Assembly: GCA_963971305.1 (NCBI GenBank)
Contig: OZ020306.1
Location: forward strand, 65,631,022 to 65,695,021
DNA from: Arcuatula senhousia
Taxonomy: Eukaryota > Mollusca > Bivalvia > Mytilida > Mytilidae
DNA: 64,000 nucleotides
Direction of reading: 5' to 3'
Shown here: positions 55,947 through 64,000 of the stretch, in pieces
Layout: every line of letters begins with the position of its first letter
Position numbering within the stretch: position 1 is the stretch's first letter
Position numbers and translations under genes: made by a program
The notes under the pieces: generated by a model
Database searches by the model: none
What the model was told of the DNA's origin: nothing
The model's input: the letters and a program-made list of their open reading frames with translations, nothing else

Positions 55947-58900
55947 TATTAGCCAATCATGGGCCCTCAAGGGGCAAATACAATACAACAAATATGATTT
56001 AAAGTTAGGACAATACAAAATGAACAAAGATAATAACATTTTCAATTGATATATATAAAATTAGGCTCCTTGTACACAAGAGTAAAACTTTATGTAAAAC
56101 ATTTAGTGGCAACCAATTAAGTTATATTGCTTTCCTGCAGAAAGCTGCTCAGCTGATGAATAATTTTATCATTTTCACAAGTGAAACACCAAAAACGTCT
56201 GTCGAAAGCAGAAAGGTTTATAAAGTTAGTGTTATATATATTTACGGTATTAAATAGTAAATTTCTATTAGTATTAAATTTAGGGCATTCTGAAAAATAA
56301 TGCAATTCGTCTTCGACCTTATTTAGGTTACATTTATCACAAATCCTATGATCTAATGGGGTCATAGGTTTAGTATATCTACCCAATTCAATTTTGAGTT
56401 GATGGTTACTCACTCTAAATTTAGCAAAACACTTTCTTTTGTCAAATTCATTAATAATGTCTAAATATTTTTCATATCCAAAATTACATTTGATCTTTAG
56501 ATAAGTTCTAAGTTTGCTTTCTTCAGAGATAAGTTTTTCTCTATGTTTGTACCATAGTTTTTTGAATAAATCTTTTAAATGTTCACTAATGGAATATTTT
56601 ACATAATTTTTATTTAAGGTTGCTGAGCCACTCTCTACAGGAATATTTAAAATTTTAAGTAGAGACATTAAAGAACCATACCAGGTGTCTATCCCATTGC
56701 TGTGCATTAACTTCATTTCAGTGAATGCATTTTTTAATAGTTCAGTAGGTGAATTATCTAACCTGTGCCAGTAATTCAAAACAGACTTAAAACAATAAAA
56801 AATTATTGGATATTTACCAAATTCTGACAAAACAGCAAAATTTGAAGCTTTTTTACTGACACCAAGTAAATATTTTAGAAGATGTATTTCCATTTTTTCA
56901 CAAGGGAAGACAGCTGGAAGTTTCGTAAAATCACATAATGAGGTACTATTAAAAGATTTTGGTAAATAGCACCCCCAGATTTCAGAGCTATAATTCAAAA
57001 TAGGTTTCACAGTGTGGTTAAATATATGTAATGATGACTTGATGCTTGGTCTGAGGGACAACAAATCTGCTTTAAGTTTATATAGTGCCTTGGTTGCTTT
57101 ATTGAATAGATCATGCTTTGCCTCAATAAAGGAGCCAGATATGGTGAATAAGATTCCTAGATATTTGTATTTACGAACATTTTCTATTGGAATACCTCTG
57201 AAAGTGAATTTATCATTAATGAGTCTGCCTGGTTTATTGAAAATAAGCACTTTAGTTTTTGAAGTATTGACACCAATACACCAATCATTACAATATGTCT
57301 CTAACAAATTCAAGCTTTCTTGAAGACCAAAGGCTGATTTTGATACAAGAACTACATCATCAGCATAAAGAAGGCAGTTAACTCTATGGGTATTAAGATA
57401 TATATTATCTGAACAAGATTCAAGGTATTTTGGGAGATCATTAATAAAGATCTTAAAAAGATTAGGGCTCAAGATATCGCCCTGACGTACTCCGATACTA
57501 GAAGTAAAGGTGTCAGTTAATTCATGACCCACTCTAACAGAGAGTAATGATTTAGAATACATGTTTTTTTAATAAACTATAAAACAACCCACCTATTCCA
57601 ATATTTTCATGTATATTGCATCATGAATAACTGTATCGAATGCTTTTCTAAAGTCAACAAAGCATGCATATAGTTTTTTATTTGATTTTGTATATTTGTC
57701 TATTATAGTTTTTAATACAAACATATGATCAGAGGGTCTTGATTTTTTAGTAAAACCTATTTGGAAAGGTGTAATCAAATTATGTTGTTCCAAATATTTA
57801 TCAAGTCTGTTGTTGAAAATGGAGTTAAACAGCTTCCCTAAACAACCAGTTATGGCTATACCTCTATAGTTTTCAGGATTGCTGCGGTCGCCCGATTTAA
57901 ATATAGGGCTAAGGTAACCCGCAGACCAGTTATTAGGGTAAAATCCAGACAAGAGTATTGAGTTAAATAGCTTCTTTATGCCTGGTAGTAAATGTATTTT
58001 CCCAGATTTTAGGATATCATTTGTAATCAATTGAAGACCACCAGATTTGTTATTTTTAAGTTTATTGATACCCGACAGTATTTCAGTATCTGTAATGGAG
58101 AAGTCAAGGTCTCATAATCTATAAGTAATGTTTTAATTTCATTGACTCTTTTTTCATATCTGTCTGGAATTTGATTAAGACTTTCGAAGTGATTTTTGAA
58201 ATCTGATGGTGCTACAGAAATCTTGTCATCATTTTTCTCTTTAAGAGAGTTAATTAAAGACCAATATGCTTTTGGATTATTTGATTCTAGCTCATCTAGT
58301 TGTTTAATTATACTATTGCTAAATTTTTTAGCCTTGTGCTTTCTTGTTTTATTATAAATCCTATAAAGTCTGTAGTAATTATTTCTAAGTTCCATATTAT
58401 AGGGATTTTGTGACATTAATTTAGCCTTATATTTTAGTTGAGATTTCATGTCATGAAGTTCAGAGTCAAAAAATCGTTTATGCTTTGTTACTTTTTTATT
58501 TTTTGATGGCAGGGGTCTTTTCAAACATTTATCACAACTATCTATGATTATTGATTCAAAGTTAGAACAAGCAATATTAATTGAGTCTTCATTTGAGAGA
58601 TCAATTTCTTCATTTACAAACTTTTTTAATCGCTCAGAAATTTGTGGATTTTGTAATTCAAATTCCAATTTTGTGCTAGAGGATTCATCCCACTTATATT
58701 GAGGGGGTATAGATTTGTTAGATTCTCTAGGAGGGGGTTTGCGAAAATTGGCATAAATGTTCCAGGTGAGCTTGCAATGAGCATCAGAAAGGGTAGGAAT
58801 GAAGTCAGATACTTTAAAAAATGGAATCTGGCTTAATAAAGATTCAGAAGCAAGAACATAGTCTACTGTGCTGCAACCATTAGGTGTATAACAAGTGAAC

Positions 58901-61085
58901 TTGCCAAAAGAGTCACCCATTAATCTCCCATTAAGTATTCTAAGTTTGTTCCCTATACATAAATTTAACAGGTCTTTACCTCTTTGATCAATGACATGAT
59001 CATGATTGTTCCTCATACCAGCATCAACATCAGAGACATAGTCCTTGTAACTTGTATTGTAATAGTCATTATCACCATAAATAAAATCATGCTCTCTGGC
59101 AGTTCTGGCATTAAAATCGCCACAAATCATAACATCGCCTAAGTTATTGAAATTTACAATGTCTTCAGACAGAATATCTAATAAAGTTTTCCCTTCTTGT
59201 TCTATGGCATTGGAAATCGGAGACTGAGCTGGAGGGTTATAAACAACGCAGGTATAGATATCTCGGCCCATATTAAAGTAATCTTTTTTAAGAACTACCC
59301 ACTGAAAATTTGTGTTATTTATTGGTAAAATTTTTATACCCTGTTTGAGATGAGGTTTGTATAGGATACCTAAGCCGCCAAAAAAATCTACCGTTTTTGG
59401 ACTTTTGCCTACAGACTGGAAAATAGTTAAAGCCAGAAAAGCTTAATGAGTCACTATAACCTACATGGGTCTCAGCTAAAAAAACAATATCATAAGTTGA
59501 TATTTCTTTCATAAACAAGGGGTCAGTGGACTTGTTAAGTTGCTTGGATTTTGATTTCAGACCTCCGATATTCCAGAAACATAGCTTAATATTATTGCTA
59601 GTAGACATGTTACAGAGAACACTATAGATAATAACAATATATTAATTACTAGACAATGATAATAATATACTAGTCAATAAATGATCAATACCCAGTCAAT
59701 TATATAATGTGTGAGAAACAAAATTCAAAGTTTTTAGCCTTTAAGTATATTTCACACGACTACTGTTAATCTTTATTGTGATCGAAAATTTGGACCAGGC
59801 TTTAGTTAAAAGATCTTGTCTAGCAGTTATAATTGTTTTGATATATTTGAGTTAAATTGAAAGTTATCACTGAATGGCCAATAGATTAAAAAAAATAATA
59901 ATAAAATAAAAATAAAAGTAAAAATTTCACTAACTATTTCAGTGACAAAAACAAAACAAAAACCAGACAGAACCGACGGTTACAGAAGTGTTTACCTTAC
60001 ACTGGTCACACACAAAAAATAGAAATAAGATAAATGAAGGTTAAAATAAGAAAGTTTAAAAAAAAAAGTTTCAGAGAGAAGGCCAAACAAAAATATGTGT
60101 AGGTGAAAATTTATACCTCTAAAAAGTGTTACAATTAGTCGTACAATAGATGGCACTTACAACCATAACAATCAGACATTAATATGCTCTTATAGCTAGT
60201 TAATAACAAAAGTAGCATTAACTAAATATATATACAAGTATAATAATAATCAAAATTGACAATCGTAACAAGGTTAATTTGCACAATAAATTATTAAAAT
60301 TTGCTGTTGAAGCCTCTCCCATTTTGTTGCTTGTTGAATTGACGGCGACCTTGCTGTCCTTTACCATGATTATAGCCAGATTTGTTATTTTTTGGTTTTT
60401 GGAAGAGACGGATTCCAAGACTGGTGCATATTGTGGATTTCAGATTAGCTGCAAGCATAGCTGTTCCAGCATTGGTTAAGTGCACTTTATCCTCGCTCAG
60501 AAACTTATTGAGAGGAGTATTATTATTGCAATTGAAATTCTGACAAAATTTATATTGAATAGAAGTAATAACAGAATTACCGAACTTTGAGAATCAATCT
60601 CAAATGTTCATAAGACTAGACAAAACAAGGAAGACATACCGGAAAAATTGAAGATCGCAATGATCCTTAGTTGGTACAGGCATTTCAAAAGGAATGGTGG
60701 GTTTAACGAGCACCACCCCCCTCCATTGCGATCTTTGGGTCCGGTAGTTACACAAAACACATCAGGTGTGTGAAGACATATAAGGGATGCTAAGGCGATC
60801 ATCTCAGTACATAGAGAAGAAAAGTAAAAAAAAAAAACATCAAGACTAGGGGAAAATAAAATACAAACCCCAATTTCAAAAACTGATGAGTAACTCTTAA
60901 TCATGTTATACGGGAAGATAAATAAAAGAAGGGTAGGAAATAAGTTTCAAATGAGGAAGAAAACATGCATACAAAACATGTGTAAATTGACTATTTAAAG
61001 TCACAACATAATGCTTTTAACAGCGACCGAAGTAATAAAAAAATAAGGACTCACCGTCAGCACCTGTGTAAATTTTATCCGTCAT
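33509..61085 (-). CDS. Caspase B: paralogue of caspase A, six exons over 27.6 kb, 469 aa
   Basis: Spliced model, minus strand: 61055-61085, 55650-55686, 38836-39080, 37695-37924, 36341-36971, 33509-33744 (1410 nt with TAA). Exon lengths equal those of caspase A (31, 37, 245, 230, 236 nt), except the linker exon (631 versus 610, a multiple of three). The start MTDKIYTGAD is conserved. It has catalytic ASHGEE (H125) and QACRS (C183, exon 4/5 join), a CPQCDKK linker motif, and a small subunit with SYGRSLVGGWML and RKSVAVTEH. It is open throughout and therefore probably functional. Introns 1 and 2 are swollen to 5.4 and 16.6 kb by a LINE and by the nested repeat block; splicing must skip these. 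If it were not spliced across intron 2, the first two exons (23 residues) would be lost, but the catalytic part would remain. Confidence 0.88.
34190..34385 (+). repeat. Minisatellite of about 21 bp (ACTTCCAAGTTGACATTTTT)
   Basis: About eight to nine diverged copies of ACTTCCAAGTTGACATTTTT in caspase B intron 5. Inverse copies (AACTTGGAAGTGAGAAATGT) form a second cluster at 34880-35060, so the two clusters flank the SINE-like repeat as inverted arms. Confidence 0.65.
34386..34858 (+). repeat. SINE-like repeat with (ACTC)n tail
   Basis: Starts near CCGTGCCGGGCCCGGGTGGC, contains GTGGGCCAACGTGCGTGGAG and TTTGTGGACCGCCAAGTAGT, and ends in GCGTAAAACCCC followed by ACTCACTCACTC. A short 3' simple tail and many diverged relatives (37215-37545; partly 38215-38525 and 4930-5290) suggest a SINE. 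A tRNA head and box A/B were not established. Confidence 0.45.
34880..35060 (-). repeat. Minisatellite of about 21-28 bp, inverse of 34190-34385
   Basis: Repeats of AACTTGGAAGTGAGAAATGT with ATATGCT spacers. It is the inverse of the cluster left of the SINE-like repeat. Confidence 0.6.
35758..36020. mobile_element. MITE-like insertion specific to caspase B intron 5
   Basis: Begins GGGACGTGAAAGGGGGGCCT and ends with the loosely inverse AGGCCCCCTTCAAG ... GTCAGTCCC. The inside is very T-rich with many AATATTTTTTT blocks. Caspase A intron 5 near 3145-3175 runs without this segment (ACACATAAATACAAATCATG), so it is an insertion after the A/B duplication. Confidence 0.6.
37215..37545 (+). repeat. 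SINE-like repeat in caspase B intron 4
   Basis: Shares GATACGGAAGCC/GATACGGAAACC, CATAGTG.GCCAACGTG.GT and TTTGTGGACCGCCAAGTAGT with 34386-34858. It ends in GCGTTAAACACCTACTCA. It is absent from caspase A intron 4 (only 364 bp), so it inserted in B after duplication. Confidence 0.5.
39540..40442 (+). repeat. Pearl-like tandem array (172-bp units) in caspase B intron 2
   Basis: Five units; TGTGTGTAAGTTTCATGAAA recurs at about 39610, 39782, 39950, 40123 and 40296. Each has GGGGTTTAGGAGGAGTTGCG and CTAAGTCCATGTTTTGCTAT. The array ends in GGACGGAAGGAAGGACGGAC and a hairpin (ATACCCCC ... GTGGGGGGTATAA). Because 172 is close to a multiple of three, one frame stays open for 155 codons (39782-40249); this is an artefact of the repeat. 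Confidence 0.75.
40448..40634 (-). pseudogene. Coding-like fragment, partner of 1073-1236
   Basis: Minus-strand reading MKLTIYKEYSVKPLKKLLDF ... KKEDILIIKCKHCNLSRRYP aligns with the plus-strand reading at 1073-1236. It ends at a donor-like CAG|GTTTTT. No domain was recognised. It is in caspase B intron 2. It could be an exon carried by a repeat, or debris of an unknown gene. Confidence 0.45.
41396..41924 (+). mobile_element. E4: uninterrupted type-1 element (529 bp), variant head
   Basis: Simple copy. The head has AAAACGAAG instead of AAAACAAAG. The body has AACACTTTTTGGATTGG, AACTTAGT and TTTTGACGCACTG. These same variants occur only in E7 among the 15 type-1 copies. Confidence 0.8.
41933..43626 (+). 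mobile_element. E5: uninterrupted type-2 element (1.69 kb)
   Basis: Head ATGTCCCC at 41933, long T tract near 41997-42010, then GTGTGAACTTGTCCGCTCG. A 120-bp minisatellite follows (about 42630-43540), and the tail is GAGGGGACATTTGTGACTCG with hairpin and CTAG. It is the only complete, unbroken type-2 copy. Confidence 0.8.
42630..43540 (+). repeat. Minisatellite of about 115-120 bp inside E5
   Basis: Seven to eight units, each with AAAATGGCCGCCACTTCCGG, AACTTGCTC.GATTTTAACG, AAAATTGATATCTAGGGGTT and GATGGCGAATTGAGGCGTGA-type segments. Units recur in E2 (48430-49090) and, more diverged, in E8 (44560-45250). Confidence 0.8.
44150..45795 (+). mobile_element. E7: type-1 element with variant head, split by E8
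   Basis: The head at 44150 carries the AAAACGAAG variant. Its body, 1.2 kb away at 45343-45795, carries the matching E4-type body variants (CACTTTTTGGATTGG, AACTTAGTCC, TTTTGACGCACTG). This links head and body across the inserted E8. Confidence 0.82.
44228..45342 (+). mobile_element. E8: single type-3 element (1.1 kb)
   Basis: Head ATGTCGACCGAA ... TTCGGTAGACAT, then a TTATTC-rich tract. The body has degenerate 115-130-bp units (ATGGCCGCCA) at 44560-45250. The tail has ACGGTCGACAT (inverse of the head), a hairpin (ATTGC ... GCAAT) and TTCTAG. Confidence 0.78.
45801..46327 (+). mobile_element. E9: uninterrupted type-1 element (527 bp)
   Basis: Complete simple copy with a standard head, the GAGATTGGATAGTGGG body variant and the CCTAG end. 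Confidence 0.8.
47218..48376 (-). repeat. Three 358-bp tandem units plus partial fourth, inserted in E2
   Basis: TACAAATGACAACAAAGTTC starts at 47221, 47579, 47937 and 48295, a period of exactly 358. The three full units look identical by eye, so the tandem is recent. Each holds GACGCGCGTTTCGTCTATTC and TCCACCAGCAGTGCTAACC. It interrupts the E2 body between GTATCTAA and TAAGGTAATTGG, a point that is continuous in E5 (GTATTTAAGGTAATTGGG). Single relatives lie at 27490-27700 and near 13065. Confidence 0.85.
48430..49090 (+). repeat. Minisatellite of about 120 bp inside E2
   Basis: Five to six units, the first four almost identical, same family as in E5. The 120-bp period keeps a minus-strand frame open for 171 codons (48408-48923). 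That is a by-product of the period, not evidence of a gene. Confidence 0.8.
49343..50368 (+). mobile_element. E12: type-1 element enclosing E13
   Basis: Head at 49343; body 49913-50368. The tail is diverged (CGACTTATGTGTTGG, AATCAGCACTAG). Confidence 0.72.
49397..49912 (+). mobile_element. E13: uninterrupted type-1 element (516 bp)
   Basis: Complete simple copy with body variant TATACATATTTTATTGTACTG and the AAATTATAGCTAG tail. Confidence 0.8.
50955..52036 (+). mobile_element. E16: type-1 element enclosing E17
   Basis: Head at 50955; body 51577-52036. Confidence 0.74.
51015..51576 (+). mobile_element. E17: single type-4 element (562 bp), deepest level
   Basis: Head ATATCTCCCAAACA ... TGTTTGGGAGATAT. 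The body is unrelated to type 1 (CGGACATGAACGTGTCCGAG, GAGATATCTCGGTTACCTAG). The tail is TTTGGGAGATAT, hairpin TGTTGGG/CCCAACA and ACACTAG. The tail's first 12 bases are the inverse of the head's first 12. It lies six levels deep. Confidence 0.82.
52958..53998 (+). mobile_element. E18: type-1 element enclosing E19
   Basis: Head at 52958; body 53551-53998. Confidence 0.74.
53042..53550 (+). mobile_element. E19: uninterrupted type-1 element (509 bp)
   Basis: Complete simple copy with a standard head, body and CCTAG end. Confidence 0.8.
54909..55520. other. Unclassified part of caspase B intron 2
   Basis: AT-rich. No repeat, domain or exon was recognised. Similarity to caspase A intron 2 resumes only at about 55525 (AATGTGGTTTGACATAGTCA), so this segment belongs to the material present only in B. 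Confidence 0.4.
56117..59608 (-). pseudogene. LINE ORF2: AP-endonuclease and reverse transcriptase, frameshifted
   Basis: Starts MSTSNNIKLCFWNIGGLKSK with endonuclease motifs IVFLAETHVG, ICGDFNART, TVDYVLAS and SDAHCKLTW. The RT carries LSPIFKSGDRSNPENYRGIA, YACFVDFRKAFDTV, SIGVRQGDILSPNLFKIF and the catalytic NCLLYADDVVLVSK. A C-terminal zinc-knuckle-like region reads CDKCNLNKVEDELHYFSECP. The frame breaks near 59390 (extra T in a T run: RFFWRL where the next frame continues GGLGILYKP), near 58115, and at 57563-57600 (at least two lesions around MKILE). Domain order and motifs are certain. As it stands it cannot make one protein. Confidence 0.92.
60294..60522 (-). pseudogene. LINE ORF1 C-terminal remnant with SGNH-hydrolase-like motif
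   Basis: Minus-strand reading NTPLNKFLSEDKVHLTNAGT then AMLAANLKSTI matches the C-terminal D-x-x-H-L block of SGNH/GDSL esterases, as found in ORF1 of some CR1/L2-type LINEs. It is followed by a basic, Gln/Asn-rich tail (GQQGRRQFNKQQNGRGFNSKF-like) and a stop at 60294. The N-terminal part is missing because the element is 5'-truncated. Confidence 0.65.
60590..60790 (-). repeat. CAGGACCATTGCGATC-type repeat, minus orientation, caspase B intron 1
   Basis: CCGAACTTTGAGAATCAATC, GATCGCAATGATCC and GGCATTTCAAAAGGAATGGT are the inverse of the family seen at 29560-29800. It lies right of the LINE. Caspase A intron 1 lacks it. Confidence 0.5.
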
Positions 61086-61089
61086 TTTT

Positions 61090-61715
61090 GCTGGTTAAGG
61101 AAGTCTCTCTCAAGCTTTTTTAAATTAATAGTGTAAAAGAATACAACAGACATTTACACAGTTAAATACTCAGTGTAAAACAATACATGTTTTAAAACAC
61201 TGATTCAGATGGTTGGGTTTGTTTATATTGTTATTTATTTATGACAATTGTAATCGATATGGCTTGCTAAGTCTAAAATTAGAATAAATCGATCATGTGC
61301 TTCAATTAACATTGTGTGAGACTTTTTTTTCAATATAAAAACAATCTAAGCTTGGGTGAAATACAAATACATGCCGTTCAGGTCATTATTATAAGGAATC
61401 AAAATTTCATTTTATTTAACTATAATGTATTAAGTAATGACTTTTGTTGCTCTATATTGCACTAATCCAAAAGATAAATTGAATGCTCGGGAATAACTTG
61501 ATAACTTTCGGTTTGAATTTAATACCCATATTTATATAAAACTTCCAATTTTCAGGACCTATATTTCGGTGCATTGCATTGCATTGCGCCAACTACTATT
61601 TACTTTGCACCAAAAATATATTTCATTTACGCCACAAATTATACATCATTTCCGCCTTTTCCGAAAAGGTTCTATTGGTACAGTATCGACATTTAATAAT
61701 ATAAAAGTGTGTTTT
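61090..61715 (-). promoter_or_regulatory. Upstream block of caspase B conserved with caspase A
   Basis: The counterpart of 7970-8545. The segment around 61202-61330 is almost identical to A (ATGACAATTGTAATCGATAT, AATCGATCATGTGCTTCAAT). It probably includes the promoter and 5' UTR. Similarity ends near 61715, at the duplication edge. Confidence 0.5.
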
Positions 61716-61799
61716 TTTTTATTAAAAGCAATGTAAAACTAAAAATGGATAAAACACAAAACCTGCATTAAAAGAAACATCAATATACAAGACTATAAG

Positions 61800-62030
61800 C
61801 ACTAAGATTGAAGTTGGAATTTCCATTGTTGAAGTTGTAATTTCCAAGATTGAAGTTGGAATTTCCAAGATTAAAGTTGGAATTTCCAAGATTAAAGTCG
61901 ATAATTCCAAGATTAAAGTTGGAATTTCCAATATTAAAGTAGATAATTCCAAGTTGAAAGTTGATAATTCCAAGTTTAAAGTTGGACTTTCTAAGAATGA
62001 AGTTGGAATTTCCAAGATTAAAGTTGACAA
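61800..62030 (+). repeat. Minisatellite of about 21 bp (GTTGGAATTTCCAAGATTAAA)
   Basis: About ten diverged copies of AAGTTGGAATTTCCAAGATT with AAGTTGATAATTCC variants, upstream of caspase B. It resembles the CCAAGTTGACA minisatellites at 34190-35060 in composition. Confidence 0.65.
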
Positions 62031-63353
62031 ATTAAAAAATTAAAACATTGCCCCAATACGCTTCCGTAATTGCTTATATATGACACCGAACTCTTAAAGA
62101 AGCACCGAAGAACACTACAGATCTGTGCTTGCATAAAGCTTGTAAGAATTACTGATTGAATGGTGTCCATTTTGACTGATAAAAAGCCAAGCAATTTAAC
62201 ATTTTTACAACTGTGACTTCTTTTAATTGAGAAATGTTTGTTAGGTCACAGAAAATCCACGTCCACCTTTATATAGAAAGCCCACCACAGGTTGAATGAA
62301 TCCAATTGATATACATGTATCAATATATCAAAAGTTAGAAAAAGATCATGTTGTTTCTCGTCTACTTGTCAAATGAAGAAACACAAGTCTTTGAGGAAAG
62401 GGGCACTGTTTACCTCATTGGAATGTCAATTTGTTGTTAAAATATAAAACGATTTGCTAATAAGGTAATTAGTACGAAGAGGTAAATGCTAACAGGTTAA
62501 AACAAACAAAATGAGCTATTATTCATTGAATAATATTTGTACTTCATCTCACTCAGATTTTTTTCAGTTATTAACTTGCAGCGAAAATATATCCGAACGA
62601 ATATATTGAACACTCATATATTGCTGTAAAACTTGTAGTTTTTGAAATATAAAAGAGATCGACTCAATGTGTAAACGAATGCGAATAAATAAATACTACA
62701 ACGGAGAAATCACTTTTGTATCTAAGCGAAGTTTTGAGGCAATGTACTTTTCTTAAATTAACAATGAAAAGCAAAATGTTTGTATTAAGGTGATTGTTTT
62801 AATTATTATTTAGCTGTTTGCAGTACTGAGATAATCACCTTCATATCTCAAATCGCGTTGTATTTTGTGTTACTACCGGACCACTAATATTGCAATGAAA
62901 GATGGAGGTTTGTACCATAAAACCTTGTTTAGTCCACCATTTCAAATTCAATGCCTGTTAAAGTCAGGACCATTGCGATCTCCATTTTCTGTGGTATTTC
63001 TGCCGTGTTTTGAAAACTTTTATGACGGAATTTGAGATTGACAATCTAATTTCTGTATATTTGTTATTACCTTTATATTATGATAGTTAAAACTTATTTG
63101 CAGCTACATACATATGCAATCTCCAAAATTGAGTATAGTCTATACGGCGTCAATACAAGCAGCATGAAATCGTCTGGAATATATCAAGGAGATGAACATG
63201 AAAGGGGTTTGAAAATGAAAATGGATGATGATGAAGTCGAGGAATGAGCCCAAAAAGAAAGGTTTGACAGGCACTAGAAAAAGAGGAATGGTCAATTAAC
63301 CTTCCTGTATTTGGATCCTACAGGTCCTTTTATTATCAAGACTGCAGCAGTAA
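62031..63353. other. Intergenic region between caspase C and caspase B
   Basis: AT-rich; no gene supported. A copy of the CAGGACCATTGCGATC repeat lies at about 62830-63080 (TAAAGTCAGGACCATTGCGA, TTTGAGATTGACAATCTAAT). The rest is unclassified. Confidence 0.4.
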
Positions 63354-63501
63354 AATAACCCGAAGACCCCAGCATTCATCATAGCAGGGCTGTAACCAAC
63401 TGGCTTCCCGGAACTCGCAACTGGCTGTGTAATAACCCGAATACCCCGGCATACATCATAGCAGGGCTGTAACCAACTGGCTTCCCGGAACTCGCACCTG
63501 C
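63354..63501. repeat. Two 77-bp direct repeats
   Basis: AATAACCCGAA starts at 63354 and 63431; each unit continues through CATCATAGCAGGGCTGTAAC and TGGCTTCCCGGAACTCGCA. It lies about 170 bp beyond the stop codon of caspase C, on its 3' side. Confidence 0.75.
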
Positions 63502-63673
63502 TTTGGTTATTTTAATGACTTCGTTAAAACCATGAAATCATATTCATGTATAGACAATTTTATTTCTAATCCACGATTTTTTTACTGATGGTGAGTACAG
63601 TAACAATAGTTGAAATGAAGACCATTGAAAAAAAGTTTTATATACGTGCTTCATCTTTAGCTAGAAAAAAATG

Positions 63674-63918
63674 TTACAAATCAAAAATAACATCTTTTAC
63701 AAGACTATGTTCTAAAACAGCAACCGACTTTCTGCTTGGAAATGTATTGCCAGCGTCTAATCTCGTCTCGTAGTTGTTTGCGATATCGTCATTCATGGCT
63801 ACTAGAGCCGGGATAAGTTCTATGCTACAGTTGTCTCCCATTGACAGGAGGTCAATAGTTTCACAGAAAGAAAATAACATCCAGCCGCCTAGCTGCTGTC
63901 GACCGTACGACTGTTTAC
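63674..63918 (-). CDS. Caspase C, last exon only (gene continues past the window)
   Basis: A small-subunit exon bounded by an acceptor (TTTGCAG|GTAAACAG on the minus strand) and a TAA at 63674. Reading: GKQSYGRQQLGGWMLFSF, then ALVAMNDDIANNYETRL and FPSRKSVAVLEHSL. It aligns with the last exons of caspases A and B (SYGR, GGWML, RKSVAV.EH), with the same split-Gly phase, but the middle is very different (many changed residues, extra NCSIELIP). It is therefore an older paralogue on the same strand, upstream of B. It shares the SYGR-for-SWRN change. Other exons should lie at coordinates above 64000. Confidence 0.8.
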
Positions 63919-64000
63919 CTGCAAAATATATATCTGATATTATTAACCGAAGCTGTAGAGAAGGATGCTATCGCCAGTAGCCTATTATTAAAAATATTTT

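Larger units (their letters stand above)
55915..60522 (-). mobile_element. Non-LTR retrotransposon (LINE), 4.6 kb, in caspase B intron 1
   Basis: Bounded by a 10-bp target duplication TTATTGCAAT (55905-55914 and 60523-60532). On its coding strand the order is: 3' part of an ORF1 with an SGNH-esterase-like end, a spacer of about 0.7 kb, then ORF2 (endonuclease plus reverse transcriptase). The 3' tail is a GATT tetranucleotide array (55912-55945) rather than poly(A). A microsatellite tail and an esterase-type ORF1 fit the CR1/L2-like group, but the clade needs a tree. The 5' end is truncated in ORF1. Caspase A intron 1 near 7015-7040 shows the equivalent uninterrupted site (AAAGATTCTGTCTGGTAATT). 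Confidence 0.9.

Noticed and set aside
57012..57323. Plus-strand ORF opposite the LINE reverse transcriptase
   Set aside because: Antisense shadow of ORF2.

Overview
The window looks like nuclear DNA of a bivalve mollusc, most likely a mytilid mussel. It is AT-rich, has GT-AG spliceosomal introns, and carries a caspase gene family, a multi-Ig receptor and very many short repeats. These include arrays of about 160-172 bp units ending in (GGAC)n-like tracts and a hairpin, which recall the 'pearl' elements described in bivalves. Species assignment is inference. No prokaryotic genes, rRNA, tRNA or CRISPR were recognised.

Three host gene models can be supported. Caspase A (minus strand, 293-7934, six exons, 462 codons) and caspase B (minus strand, 33509-61085, six exons, 469 codons) are close paralogues with identical exon phases and a shared upstream block, so they arose by segmental duplication. 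Both keep the catalytic His and Cys but have a QACRS active site, no canonical SWRN in the small subunit, a linker of about 190 residues between subunits, and no CARD or DED. The last exon of a third, more divergent caspase (C) lies at 63674-63918. Between A and B, on the plus strand, is a complete ten-exon receptor gene (21530-32979, 572 codons): signal peptide, three Ig domains, FN3, one transmembrane helix, and a tail with four tyrosine motifs spread over small exons. It converges tail-to-tail with caspase B.

The rest is mainly mobile DNA. 8.5-21.4 kb is intergenic, with foldbacks, degenerate reverse-transcriptase pieces, two oppositely oriented copies of a hairpin-ended repeat, and a dead Tc1-like transposon. 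Introns of the receptor hold more RT debris and a 172-bp tandem array. Caspase B is 3.6 times longer than A because its first two introns took in a 4.6-kb LINE with a 10-bp target duplication, another 172-bp array, and a 13.7-kb block at 41210-54908.

That 13.7-kb block is the main discovery. It contains 19 'heads' (hairpin plus TTA tract) and 19 'tails' (subterminal inverted repeat, hairpin, CTAG) in four matched subtypes (15+2+1+1). Read left to right they form a perfectly balanced typed bracket sequence, up to six deep. The simplest reading is recursive insertion of small Helitron/Helentron-like elements into the TTA tract just inside the head of an earlier copy.
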